DNA of 53,016 bases from an uncultured Clostridia bacterium. GTDB lineage: Bacteria > Bacillota > Clostridia > TANB77 > CAG-508. The DNA lies in contig CALXFH010000010.1 of assembly GCA_944387555.1 (NCBI GenBank), positions 1 to 53,016 of the forward strand. The letters are read 5' to 3'. The notes below the pieces were generated by a model that ran no database searches, was not told the DNA's origin, and worked only from the letters and a program-made list of their open reading frames with translations. The position numbers and the translations under genes are program-made. Numbering within the stretch: position 1 is the stretch's first letter; each line of letters opens with the position of its first letter. Positions 23,687-31,880 of this stretch are shown here, one piece after another.

Positions 23687-25720
23687 TTATTTTCCAAGAA
23701 TAATTCTAAATATTTCTGCTATACTCCAACATTGCGCAACCGCACCTTTTGGTAATTGTGGCTTGCTTGAGTCATAAAGTTCTGAAATAGAACCTATACA
23801 ACCATTTTCATATATTTCTTTAGAAAATGTCTTCTTAGTTTTTTCAATTAGCTTATTTATTTTTTGTTCCATCTCTTCTTTTTGTTCTTCATCTTCTGTT
23901 TTATCTCTCATATTCTTTAAAGCATTATAATATAAACCAAGTAGCCATGGCCAAGTTATTCCTTGATGGTAACTCGTATCTCTATGTTTTTCGTCTCCTT
24001 CATAAACTTCTACATAGTTTTCTTCACCTTTTGCTAGAGTTTTTAATCCATATGCATTTAATAATTTCTTTTCTACTGTTTTTACTACATTTTTAGTTTC
24101 TTCAGAGTCTATATCCATTACTGGATAAGTCAAACTTAAAGCAAATAATTGGTTTGGTCTAATTTTTCCATCTCCTAAAACATCATATAAGCATTTTGTT
24201 TCTTTGTTATAAAATTTTTCTTGGAATGCCAATTTACAATTTTCTGCTAAATATTTATATTTTTTAGCAGCTATAAAATGCCCAAATCTTATACTTAAAT
24301 CTGTCATAATTTTGTTTGCATTATACCATAAACTATTTACTTCTACTGCTTTTCCATTTCTAGGTGTTACCGCTTTTCCATTAAATTTTACATCCATCCA
24401 AGTATTTTGTGTGTTTTCTGTCCCTGAAACAATTAAACCATCCGTATCTAAGTAGATATTATTTTCATCTACATCGATACCGCTACAATAATTTTCAATT
24501 ATCTTTTTCATTATATTATACATTTCTTCTTTTACAAACTTATAGTCTTTTGTATAATCTATATATTTTTGTACAGCTTCAAATAATAATAATGATGCAT
24601 CTACACTGTTATAAAGTGGTCTGTTATCAAAACCAGAATATCCATTTGGAACTAAACCATATTTAACATCTCTTGTCATTGTTTTTAAAACTTCTCTTGC
24701 TATATCATATCTTTTAGGTACTAATAACACACCTTCAAAAGAAATTAAAGCATCTCTTCCCCAATCTAAAAACCAATGGTATCCTGCAATTAATGTATGT
24801 AATCCAAAGCTATATCTGTTTACCACAAAATTATCTGCCGCTAACAAAAATGTTTTTATTAACTCATTATCTTTCTTTTCTTTTTGAGTTTTAGCCTTTT
24901 CATTTATAAGTTCTGAATTTTCATATATCTTATTTACTCTTTTTTCTTCTTTTTCTATTAAATCTTTTACATTAATTTCTTCTATATTTTCTTCTAAAGA
25001 ACATACAAAAGAAATTTCTTTTTCTTCTTTAGCTTTTATATTTACCTCATATCTTCCAGGTACTGCATGGTTTTCTTCTCCGCAAAAACCTCTTTTTTCT
25101 TCTTCTAAATAAAACATATTATTAAAACTATCATTTTCATGAGGTATATATTCTCCATCTGATAGATTTATATAAATAGGAGTATATGAATTTCCGTCAA
25201 CTGAAATACGCACTTTGTTTCCTCTAGTATTTAATTGTTTTATATTAAATACGTGGTCAGTGTTTACTGTATGGAAATCTCTAAAATTAATTACTGGTGC
25301 CAATGTTAATTTAGCCTTACAAGCGCCATTTTTTATTTTATAATATATTCCAACTGTATTTTTACCATAATCCATACAAATAGTTTTTTCTATTTCTATT
25401 TTTCCTATCTTGTATTTAAAAGTAGGAACAATATTTTTCTCAAAACTTACTTGGTATTCAAATCCTTTTGAAATATATTCTTTTCCAATATTAGTATAAA
25501 GGTCATATTTCTTTCCTCTAACTTCAATACTTTCATCTAATTTTGAAAGTATTAAAAACCTTCTTGCAGGTGGTGTTAGACTTGCTACCAATAATCCATG
25601 ATATTTTCTTGTATTTGCACCAATTATAGTAGATGAACTATATCCACCTATTCCATTTGTAATTATCCATTCCTTATCTAGTCCGTTTTCCAAATTTAAA
25701 CTTTCTTTTGTAAATTCCAT
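23687..25720 (-). CDS. Glycogen debranching enzyme / amylo-alpha-1,6-glucosidase
   Basis: A 677-aa protein with the N-terminal GDE_N domain (EWIITNGIGGYSSSTIIGANTRKYHGLLV) and the C-terminal GH133-type (alpha/alpha) GDE_C domain with GYHWFLDWGRDALISFEG (catalytic Asp region near residue 320), TWMDVKFNGKAVTPRNGKAVEVNSLWYNA and SYHQGITWPWLLG. It hydrolyses alpha-1,6 branches in glycogen. No other glycogen genes are nearby. It lies between yvcK and holA, 9 nt from yvcK, so it is part of a minus-strand operon. Confidence 0.9.
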   Translation of the reverse strand: MEFTKESLNLENGLDKEWIITNGIGGYSSSTIIGANTRKYHGLLVASLTPPARRFLILSKLDESIEVRGKKYDLYTNIGKEYISKGFEYQVSFEKNIVPTFKYKIGKIEIEKTICMDYGKNTVGIYYKIKNGACKAKLTLAPVINFRDFHTVNTDHVFNIKQLNTRGNKVRISVDGNSYTPIYINLSDGEYIPHENDSFNNMFYLEEEKRGFCGEENHAVPGRYEVNIKAKEEKEISFVCSLEENIEEINVKDLIEKEEKRVNKIYENSELINEKAKTQKEKKDNELIKTFLLAADNFVVNRYSFGLHTLIAGYHWFLDWGRDALISFEGVLLVPKRYDIAREVLKTMTRDVKYGLVPNGYSGFDNRPLYNSVDASLLLFEAVQKYIDYTKDYKFVKEEMYNIMKKIIENYCSGIDVDENNIYLDTDGLIVSGTENTQNTWMDVKFNGKAVTPRNGKAVEVNSLWYNANKIMTDLSIRFGHFIAAKKYKYLAENCKLAFQEKFYNKETKCLYDVLGDGKIRPNQLFALSLTYPVMDIDSEETKNVVKTVEKKLLNAYGLKTLAKGEENYVEVYEGDEKHRDTSYHQGITWPWLLGLYYNALKNMRDKTEDEEQKEEMEQKINKLIEKTKKTFSKEIYENGCIGSISELYDSSKPQLPKGAVAQCWSIAEIFRIILGK

Positions 25721-25729
25721 AATTTCCTC

Positions 25730-27391
25730 CTATTTTCTATCATTTAATTTACTATTTTTTAATTGTTCTAGCATCTCTTCTCTAATTTCTTGTGGAGATT
25801 TTTTTCTAGTAACACTACTAGCCTTTGTAGTGTCATTTTTCTTTCTTGATGTTTTATTTTTTCTATTTTTTGTTTTTTCTTTTTGCTCTCTTTGTTTTGC
25901 TCTTACTTCTGCTTTCTTATCAGCTTCTCTAATTGATGCAATTCTATCACTATACTTGCTACTAAACTTACTCTTTGATTTTAAAGGAGCTTCATGTCTG
26001 CCCTTTCCTTCTTTAGCAGCTTTTAATTCTTTTTTAGCTGTTTTCTTTTTAACTTTATTAATTCTTTTCTCTTCTCTTAGTTTATTACTAAGCATCAAAT
26101 ATTGAGGGTCATTTTGTTTATCTTGGTATCTTAAGTCATCACAAATAAGCTCAATTATAGAAGATGCAACTAGACTTGGATCGTGTCTTATTAAATCATC
26201 CTTAATCATAGACAAGTTTCTTTGTAAAAATTTAATACCTTTTACTTTATCCACATCTTGTTCTACTAAATCTTGACCTTCAAAGTTATATCTTTTAATA
26301 AATTCTGGTATAATCTCTCCTGTATCATAAATACAGTAATCAATTACACCTGTTCCACAATGTTCGATAATTGCATTAATATGGTCTGCCACACTATAAT
26401 TATCTGTTTGACCTGGCTCTGTCATTATATTACAAACATATACTTTAATTGCTGTACTTTCTTTTATAGCTTTAGCAACTCCATTTATTAAAAGTGGTGG
26501 TATAACATTTGTATATAAACTTCCTGGCCCTATTACAATACAATCAGCCTCTTTTATAGCTTCTACAACACCTGGTGCTGGCTTGCAATTTGATGGACTA
26601 ATTGTTATTCTATTTATTTTTGTTATTTTATCTGCAACAACTTCTGGTATTCTAGATTTTTCCTCTACAATATATCCATTTGCAAGTTCTGCAACAATTT
26701 TCATCTCATCAAGTGTTACTGGAATAACTTTCCCTATCATATTTAAGACTTCATTACTTTTTATAATAGAATCCTCGAAATTACCATTAACACCTTTCAT
26801 TGCCAAGAAATATATATCTGAGAAATTTAATCCTCTTAGTTTACCCTCTTTAAATTCATAATTAAATAATTTATCTATTTCTCCTTCTTTTGAAGCTAGA
26901 GAAACTATACTATCTTTAATATCATCAAGTGGTAATGTTTGTAATTCTCTTCTAGAATTAGTTACTGCTTCTCCATAATCAGATACTGTTACTATTGCTG
27001 TTAAATTATTTGTATAATTTTTTAATCCAGAAAGGACTGTATCAAGTCCCGTTCCACCACCAATTACTACAATGTTAGGGCCTTTATCATAAACAGTTTT
27101 ATTAAAAATAAGTGATTTCATGTTAACATTTTTATTGTTCTCCATTCTTTCATCACTTGCTTCAATTAAAACCTCTAAAGTTCTTTTATTTAAGAATACA
27201 AGCCCTATTACAATTGCAAGAAAACCTACAACAAATATAGCAACAACTTGTGCTACATCTGTGAAAGATATTTCTTTCATAACCAATATTCTTGCCAAAC
27301 CATAACAAGCAAGTATAATTCCTACTAAAATCAAAAACATCCATCTTTTCATTTTACTACTTGATTTAAACCATTGAAAAAAACCTTTCAT
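25730..27391 (-). CDS. yvcK: YvcK/CofD-like gluconeogenesis factor with membrane anchor
   Basis: A protein of about 554 aa: two N-terminal membrane segments (residues about 15-35 and 45-68), then the YvcK core beginning IVVIGGGTGLDTVLSGLKNYT (residue about 108), with VSDYGEAVTNSRRELQTLPLDDIKD, GPGSLYTNVIPPLLI and CNIMTEPGQT. A highly basic C-terminal tail (about 100 residues rich in Lys/Arg) is unusual. YvcK binds UDP-GlcNAc and affects cell shape and growth on gluconeogenic carbon in B. subtilis. The tandem ATGs at 27394/27391 follow AAGGAG; longer N-termini would run into a repeat element. Confidence 0.9.
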   Translation of the reverse strand: MKGFFQWFKSSSKMKRWMFLILVGIILACYGLARILVMKEISFTDVAQVVAIFVVGFLAIVIGLVFLNKRTLEVLIEASDERMENNKNVNMKSLIFNKTVYDKGPNIVVIGGGTGLDTVLSGLKNYTNNLTAIVTVSDYGEAVTNSRRELQTLPLDDIKDSIVSLASKEGEIDKLFNYEFKEGKLRGLNFSDIYFLAMKGVNGNFEDSIIKSNEVLNMIGKVIPVTLDEMKIVAELANGYIVEEKSRIPEVVADKITKINRITISPSNCKPAPGVVEAIKEADCIVIGPGSLYTNVIPPLLINGVAKAIKESTAIKVYVCNIMTEPGQTDNYSVADHINAIIEHCGTGVIDYCIYDTGEIIPEFIKRYNFEGQDLVEQDVDKVKGIKFLQRNLSMIKDDLIRHDPSLVASSIIELICDDLRYQDKQNDPQYLMLSNKLREEKRINKVKKKTAKKELKAAKEGKGRHEAPLKSKSKFSSKYSDRIASIREADKKAEVRAKQREQKEKTKNRKNKTSRKKNDTTKASSVTRKKSPQEIREEMLEQLKNSKLNDRK

Positions 27392-27404
27392 CATCCTACT
27401 CCTT

Positions 27405-27450
27405 ACCTGTGTCCAATTGGGGACGTTTCCTTTTGGGACATTTGTGTTTA
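27405..27450. repeat. Degenerate REP/MITE-like fragment between murB and yvcK
   Basis: It contains GGGGACGTTTCCTTTTG (27419-27435), identical to the terminal repeat core of the element at 36091-36198, flanked by TGTCC and GGGACA. It is probably a decayed copy of the same family. Confidence 0.6.
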
Positions 27451-27462
27451 AAGAAAACATTC

Positions 27463-28383
27463 CTATTCGCCTATTACTTCTACTTCTAATTCAATCTTCT
27501 TTTGAAATTTTTTGTAAACTTCTTCTTTTACTTTGTTTACTAATTCTAAAACATCTTTTGCAGTTGCATTTCCTTTGTTTATTATAAATCCTGCATGTTT
27601 TGTTGATACTTCTGCATCTCCTATAGAATATCCTTTTAATCCTGCTTCATCTATTAACTTTGCTGTTATATAATCTTCTCCTCTTTTAAAAGTACTTCCT
27701 GCACTTGGATATTCTAGTGGTTGTTTTTCTTTTCTAAATTTAGCATATTCATCCATTTTTGCTTTTATTTCTTCTGCATTTCCTTTTTCTAATTCTATTT
27801 CTACTTCTGTTACTATATATTTTTCTTCTTTTAAAATACTTCTTCTATATTCAAATTTCATATCAGCATTATTTAATATTTTTTCATTACCAGAATAGTC
27901 CATACAAGTAACACTTTTTACTATGTCTTTCATTTCTTTTCCGTGTGCACCTGCATTCATTCTTACTGCTCCGCCAAATGTTCCTGGTATTCCTGATATT
28001 TCTTCAAAACCTGTAAGAGAATTATTTAAAAACATTCTTCCTACTTTTGCTATCTTTTCTCCTGCTCCAACTCTAACAATAAACTTTTTATCATCTAAAG
28101 TCTCAAAACTTATTCCTTCTATTTTTATCATTAAAGTAATTCCTGGTATTCCTTCATCTAATACCAATACATTACTTCCATTTCCTATAACTGTTACAGG
28201 TATATCTTTTTCATTTGCTAATTTTAATACTTTTTTTAATTCTTCTGTATTTTCTATTTTTATTAAACATTCTGCTGGTCCGCCAATTTTAAAACTTGTA
28301 TATTTTTTCATTGGCTCATTAAATAATATTTTATCTTCCGGAATTTCCAAATTAGCTTTTTTAATTATTTCTTTTAATTCCAA
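27463..28383 (-). CDS. murB: UDP-N-acetylenolpyruvoylglucosamine reductase
   Basis: A protein of about 307 aa that reduces UDP-GlcNAc-enolpyruvate to UDP-MurNAc using FAD and NADPH. FAD-binding features: YTSFKIGGPAECLI, TVIGNGSNVLV, GFEEISGIPGTFGGAVRMNAGAHG; catalytic region YPSAGSTFKRG (Ser proton donor) and a final Glu in KIELEVEVIG. The layout is that of type II MurB. The best ribosome site (AAAGGAAGTGGAG) precedes TTG at 28383; the alternative TTG at 28407 lacks one. It is next to yvcK, as in many Firmicutes. Confidence 0.93.
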   Translation of the reverse strand: MELKEIIKKANLEIPEDKILFNEPMKKYTSFKIGGPAECLIKIENTEELKKVLKLANEKDIPVTVIGNGSNVLVLDEGIPGITLMIKIEGISFETLDDKKFIVRVGAGEKIAKVGRMFLNNSLTGFEEISGIPGTFGGAVRMNAGAHGKEMKDIVKSVTCMDYSGNEKILNNADMKFEYRRSILKEEKYIVTEVEIELEKGNAEEIKAKMDEYAKFRKEKQPLEYPSAGSTFKRGEDYITAKLIDEAGLKGYSIGDAEVSTKHAGFIINKGNATAKDVLELVNKVKEEVYKKFQKKIELEVEVIGE

Positions 28384-28466
28384 AACTCCACTTCCTTTAG
28401 TTCTCAAAAATTCTATTTTACTATATCATTTTTTTAGCTAAATTACAAGCCAAACCCAAAATTTAT

Positions 28467-28495
28467 TTGCATTTTTATGTCAAGTATGATATACT
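28467..28495 (+). promoter_or_regulatory. Promoter of the orphan gene at 28536, ATGTCAA-spacer variant
   Basis: TTGCAT (28467-28472), 17-nt spacer with ATGTCAA, TATACT (28490-28495). Closely similar to the promoter at 7774. Confidence 0.75.
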
Positions 28496-28535
28496 ATATT
28501 TACTTTATAAGTTCCTATTTTTAGGAGGTAGCACT

Positions 28536-28772
28536 ATGTCACGTGCATTTGTTTATCCGTTTGGAATTTCTATTGGAGTTGCCCTTATTACTTTTCTTGT
28601 ACTCACTTTATCAGGTAAAGGAGCTACAACAATTGAGCCAGTTGTATTTTGCATTTCAGTTGGACTAATTCTACTCTGTGGCATGCTAGTAGGAGTTCAA
28701 ATTGGAATACAAGTAGCCAGTGACGAATTTGCTGAGGAAATTGAAGAAATCAAAAAAATTTATAAAAATTAA
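28536..28772 (+). CDS. Small two-TM membrane protein, single-gene unit
   Basis: A 78-aa protein: hydrophobic segment 1 (residues about 7-27, FGISIGVALITFLVLTLSG), segment 2 (about 34-56, VVFCISVGLILLCGMLVGVQIG) and a short acidic amphipathic tail. ATG at 28536 lies 9 nt after AGGAGG; the reading frame is open further upstream but overlaps the promoter. Not a family I recognise. It belongs to the set of orphan units with an ATGTmAA-spacer promoter and its own terminator. Confidence 0.65.
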   Translation: MSRAFVYPFGISIGVALITFLVLTLSGKGATTIEPVVFCISVGLILLCGMLVGVQIGIQVASDEFAEEIEEIKKIYKN

Positions 28773-28802
28773 TAATTTTTTTCATTTTCTTTGGACAAAA
28801 AG

Positions 28803-28824
28803 GAGTCTCATTAATTTGAGGCTC
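28803..28824 (+). terminator. Terminator of the gene at 28536
   Basis: GAGTCTCA (28803-28810) pairs with TGAGGCTC (28817-28824, one wobble), followed by TTTTTTTATT. Confidence 0.75.
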
Positions 28825-28919
28825 TTTTTTTATTCTTTCAATTTAAAATAGAAAAATATATAAAGTCAATATAAATAAAAAGGCAGTAATAATACTACCT
28901 AAAATAAATTTAATGCTTG

Positions 28920-29684
28920 TTAATTGGTTGGCACTATAGTAATTTCAAATTTTTCTGAGCCTATAAATTTAACTTTTTGTAATTTTTCTATTAATACCGC
29001 CTTAAATTTACATATTTTTTTAGAAATTAATTTATCATTAGACGTTAATTTTATATAATTAACAACTTCCGCAAATTCTCCTCCTTTTAAAATTTGTATA
29101 ACTTCATAATTCGTTTTCAAATATGTAATTTCTTCATATAATTCATCATTTATTCCCTTTTTCATTATTCCTATAATCTTATTTTTTTCATTTGTAATCT
29201 TTCTTATATCTTCTTTAAGTATAGTATTGGGAACATATATACTTTCTAATTCATTTTTTTTAACAAATCCCATGCAAGCATTAACATTACCTGCAACTTT
29301 TTCCGTTTTTAAAAATAAATTATTCCCAATAAATTCACCTATCATATTTGCATTTCTATCAATCCTCATTAATTGAGGTAAAACATCTAATTTATAATAT
29401 GTTGTTTTATTCTTTGGCTTTATATTCATTGAACTAATTCTATTTAGTTTTAATAAATTATAGAATTTATAACTATTAACTAGTTTATTGTTTTTATCAT
29501 ATACATTTGTTCCTGTTAGATGATAAAAACACCCAATAGGAAACATCACCTCTACTTTATTAATATTTCCTTGATTATCTTCAAAAATAAACATTACATT
29601 TTTATTTTTTAAATTTTTATCAAATTCTTTTTGACTTTTAGATATTATATCTATTATTTCTTGCTTTTTAACTTCTTGTTTCAT
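28920..29684 (-). CDS. PBECR4-like nuclease-domain protein behind a structured leader
   Basis: A 254-aa basic protein. Residues about 45-115 (VEVMFPIGCFYHLTGTNVY...YKFYNLLKLNRIS) resemble the core of PBECR4, one of the Barnase-EndoU-ColicinE5/D-RelE-like nuclease families found in phage and mobile-element proteins; the His in FYHLTG and later LMRIDRN / ACMGFVK are typical positions. The C-terminal part is not recognised. No signal peptide or membrane segment is seen, so it should act in the cytoplasm. Translation starts at ATG with AAGGATG upstream. A consensus promoter lies about 240 nt upstream and the intervening RNA has two tandem pseudoknot-capable units, so expression is probably RNA-regulated. 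The family call is from memory and moderate. Confidence 0.5.
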   Translation of the reverse strand: MKQEVKKQEIIDIISKSQKEFDKNLKNKNVMFIFEDNQGNINKVEVMFPIGCFYHLTGTNVYDKNNKLVNSYKFYNLLKLNRISSMNIKPKNKTTYYKLDVLPQLMRIDRNANMIGEFIGNNLFLKTEKVAGNVNACMGFVKKNELESIYVPNTILKEDIRKITNEKNKIIGIMKKGINDELYEEITYLKTNYEVIQILKGGEFAEVVNYIKLTSNDKLISKKICKFKAVLIEKLQKVKFIGSEKFEITIVPTN

Positions 29685-29711
29685 TTATTTCACATCCTTA
29701 TAAACTTATAA

Positions 29712-29884
29712 AGGAGAGTATTTTCACACCGTAGTGTCATAATCCCTCTCCTCTAATGTGCGATTTTTCCGTTGCCTAACCAACATTGTAAGACTAAATC
29801 TTACCTCGAATTTTAGGTTTTTAGTTGCCTAATCAACTTGTGAGTTATTTTTCACTTTTGCTTTAGGTTATTGAACAGTCGCAC
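29712..29884 (-). ncRNA. Structured leader with two tandem pseudoknot-like units
   Basis: In RNA order on minus: closing stem GTGCGA/TCGCAC (plus 29879-29884 with 29758-29763) encloses two similar units. Each has ACCTAAA (plus 29862-29868; 29812-29818), a hairpin (29840-29855; 29788-29804) and GTTG[A/G]TTAGGCAAC (29824-29837; 29771-29784), whose TTAGG loop can pair back to CCTAA. The period is about 50-53 nt. A third domain follows: AGGAGAG/CTCTCCT (29712-29718 with 29746-29752) around ACAC/GTGT. It matches no class I recognise. Confidence 0.65.
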
Positions 29885-29926
29885 CTGTTTTTTATATAAA
29901 CATTAATTTATATATTTTACATTTAT

Positions 29927-29955
29927 ATTATAATGTTGTTTTATTATATTGTCAA
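29927..29955 (-). promoter_or_regulatory. Consensus promoter of the structured leader / PBECR4-like gene
   Basis: On minus: TTGACA (plus 29950-29955), exact 17-nt spacer, TATAAT (plus 29927-29932): a perfect vegetative promoter, the best in the window. Confidence 0.85.
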
Positions 29956-30054
29956 GATTTATTTTAAAGTTTATTTATTTTTTTCTACAACATATAACTT
30001 TTTCATATTTTTTATATTGCATGAATATAATTGAAAAGAATTTAAGGAGGAAAT

Positions 30055-31098
30055 ATGAAACCAAGTTTTTATGTTGTTAAGTTAAAAAGAAATATTTTGC
30101 CACTTATTTTTCTAAGTTTTACTCTGTGTTTACTAATCTTCTCTAAATCAAACCTCCCTGCGGTAAAATCTGGACTAACTTTGTGGGCAACCTCCGTTGT
30201 TCCTTCACTTTTTCCTTTTTTTGTTTCTACTGAACTTTTAATGCACACAAGAATTGTAAGTGTTTTAGGACGTTTACTAAACAAATATATGAAACCCTTG
30301 TTTAACATTCGTGGTGAAGGTGCTTTTGCTTTTATTATGGGTATAATTAGTGGATATCCAGTTGGAGCAAAAATTGCATCTAACTTTAGAAAAAATAATA
30401 TTTGTTCTAAAGAAGAATGTGAAAGACTTCTTAGTTTTACCAATAACTCTGGTCCCTTATTTATAATTGGTACTGTTGGTATTTTGATGTTTGGCAGCAC
30501 AACTATTGGTATTTTACTTTTTATAACTCATATCTTAGCAGGAATAAGTGTTGGTATTATATTTAGATTTTGGAAAAAGAATAAAAATTTAGAAAGTTCT
30601 AGTTCTAATTTTAATCTAGAAAATAAAACTGTTTCTTTTTCTAACTTAGGTGAAGTATTAGCTGAAAGTATTACAAGTAGTATTTCTACTATTTTATTAA
30701 TAGGCGGATTTGTTGTTATATTTTCTAGTGTAATTTCTATTTTAAAATCCAGTGGAATAATAAATATTCTTTCTACTTGTATCTCTCCACTATTTAACAT
30801 TCTACATATTGATACTTCTTTTATAAGTCCTCTTCTTTGTGGCATTTTAGAAATTACAAATGGAATAAATAGTATTTCACTAGTTGCCTGCAAGAAACTT
30901 TCAATAAACATTATATTTACAGCATTTTTACTAGGTTTTGGCGGTATTTCAGTACTTTTACAAGTGCTAAGTATTACTTCTAAAACTGACTTATCAATTA
31001 AACCATACATTTATGGAAAATTACTCCAAGGAATACTTGCTGCAGTTTATACATATATTTTTATTAATGTTATACCATTTTTTAATTTTGATATTTAG
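30055..31098 (+). CDS. ylbJ: Sporulation integral membrane protein YlbJ
   Basis: A 347-aa protein with about eight membrane segments and the conserved motifs of YlbJ: LWATSVVPSLFPFFVSTELL, GIISGYPVGAKIASN, LLSFTNNSGPLFIIGTVGILMFG, and LLCGILEITNGINSIS. YlbJ belongs to the nucleoside-transporter (Gate) superfamily and is needed for spore cortex formation in B. subtilis. ATG follows AAGGAGG by 5 nt. The small gene at 31112 follows 13 nt later and is probably in the same transcript. Confidence 0.9.
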   Translation: MKPSFYVVKLKRNILPLIFLSFTLCLLIFSKSNLPAVKSGLTLWATSVVPSLFPFFVSTELLMHTRIVSVLGRLLNKYMKPLFNIRGEGAFAFIMGIISGYPVGAKIASNFRKNNICSKEECERLLSFTNNSGPLFIIGTVGILMFGSTTIGILLFITHILAGISVGIIFRFWKKNKNLESSSSNFNLENKTVSFSNLGEVLAESITSSISTILLIGGFVVIFSSVISILKSSGIINILSTCISPLFNILHIDTSFISPLLCGILEITNGINSISLVACKKLSINIIFTAFLLGFGGISVLLQVLSITSKTDLSIKPYIYGKLLQGILAAVYTYIFINVIPFFNFDI

Positions 31099-31111
31099 GA
31101 GATGATTTATT

Positions 31112-31357
31112 TTGGAAAGAGATTTTAATAATAATTTTAATCCTAATTTTATGGACTACAACCAAAATATGAATTCAGACATGAATGATTTGTATAGAGA
31201 CCCTATGTTTAATCCAATTATGCAATATGAGCAAGCTTTTTACTATTATCGCTACCTATGCATGCAAATGGATTATAAAATTAAGTGCAAAGAATATGAG
31301 AAAATGTGTAACAACAATACAAGCCAAGATAGTAGAACAAACAGAAGACCAGAATAA
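31112..31357 (+). CDS. Small Asn/Tyr/Met-rich protein downstream of ylbJ
   Basis: An 81-aa protein starting with TTG (AGGAGATGA 9-10 nt upstream): MERDFNNNFNPNFMDYNQNMNSDMNDLYRDPMFNPIMQYEQAFYYYRYLCMQMDYKIKCKEYEKMC. The composition (Asn, Tyr, Met, and clustered aromatic YYYR) recalls small spore-coat proteins. Co-transcription with ylbJ supports a sporulation role, but I do not recognise a family. Confidence 0.6.
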   Translation: MERDFNNNFNPNFMDYNQNMNSDMNDLYRDPMFNPIMQYEQAFYYYRYLCMQMDYKIKCKEYEKMCNNNTSQDSRTNRRPE

Positions 31358-31374
31358 TTTTACTTTTCATATAC

Positions 31375-31403
31375 AAAGGCACCCCGAAATTCGAGGTGCC
31401 TTT
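31375..31403 (+). terminator. Terminator of the ylbJ transcript
   Basis: AAAGGCACC (31375-31383) pairs with GGTGCCTTT (31395-31403), with an additional CGAAATTCG inner pairing and a T-rich tail. Confidence 0.85.
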
Positions 31404-31457
31404 TCTTTAAAAAACTTGCTTATGCAAGAAAACAGTAAATCTGTTTTTTTACGATGA

Positions 31458-31673
31458 CTAATTAGATTTTAACTCCTGTAGCTCAAAATTAATGCTTCCA
31501 AGCCTTGCATATACTCCTGACAAGTCAGCAGCAATCTCTTGCAAGCAATCATAATCTTGAGTTGAACTTGAAGCAAAATCATTTAGACATTCTCGAAGCT
31601 CTTTTTCTTCACCTAGAAGCTTTGAGCGTTTATCTAAAAGTTTACCAAGTTCTTCTTGCGAATTCTTAGCCAT
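31458..31673 (-). CDS. Hypothetical 71-aa coiled-coil protein
   Basis: MAKNSQEELGKLLDKRSKLLGEEKELRECLNDFASSS...LQEIAADLSGVYARLGSINFELQELKSN forms two helices with heptad-like spacing, suggesting a helical hairpin or small oligomer. Ribosome site AGAGAGGG lies 5-6 nt upstream of ATG. It has an ATGTAAA-spacer promoter at 31760-31788, back to back with that of the gene at 31881. No family recognised. Confidence 0.6.
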   Translation of the reverse strand: MAKNSQEELGKLLDKRSKLLGEEKELRECLNDFASSSTQDYDCLQEIAADLSGVYARLGSINFELQELKSN

Positions 31674-31759
31674 CTTAATCCCTCTCTCTCGAAAATAGTT
31701 GTTTTACAAGATGTTATATACACTCGCTGAAAACGAGATTATAAAGATTATTTAGCATT

Positions 31760-31788
31760 ATTATAATACTATTTACATAATTTTTCAA
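31760..31788 (-). promoter_or_regulatory. Promoter of the orphan gene at 31458, ATGTAAA-spacer set
   Basis: On minus: TTGAAA (plus 31783-31788), 17-nt spacer with TTATGTAAAT, TATAAT (plus 31760-31765). Confidence 0.75.
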
Positions 31789-31807
31789 TAGAAAAATTAT
31801 AGAATAT

Positions 31808-31836
31808 TTGATTTCTTATGTAAAATATTGTATAAC
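31808..31836 (+). promoter_or_regulatory. Promoter of the orphan gene at 31881, ATGTAAA-spacer set
   Basis: TTGATT (31808-31813), 17-nt spacer with TTATGTAAAA, TATAAC (31831-31836). It faces away from the promoter at 31760; the two -35 boxes are about 20 bp apart. Confidence 0.7.
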
Positions 31837-31880
31837 ATATTATGTTACTATAAATCCTAAGATTTAGGAGGATTGACAAT

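Noticed and set aside
27391..27460. Longer N-terminus of YvcK (23 extra residues)
   Set aside because: The extension is translated from a REP/MITE-like repeat and lacks a ribosome site; tandem ATGs after AAGGAG are the better start.
29712..29884. Mini-ykkC (guanidine-II) riboswitch because of the ACAC-TACG-GTGT hairpin
   Set aside because: Only one such hairpin exists and the loop does not fit the paired ACGR hairpins of that class.
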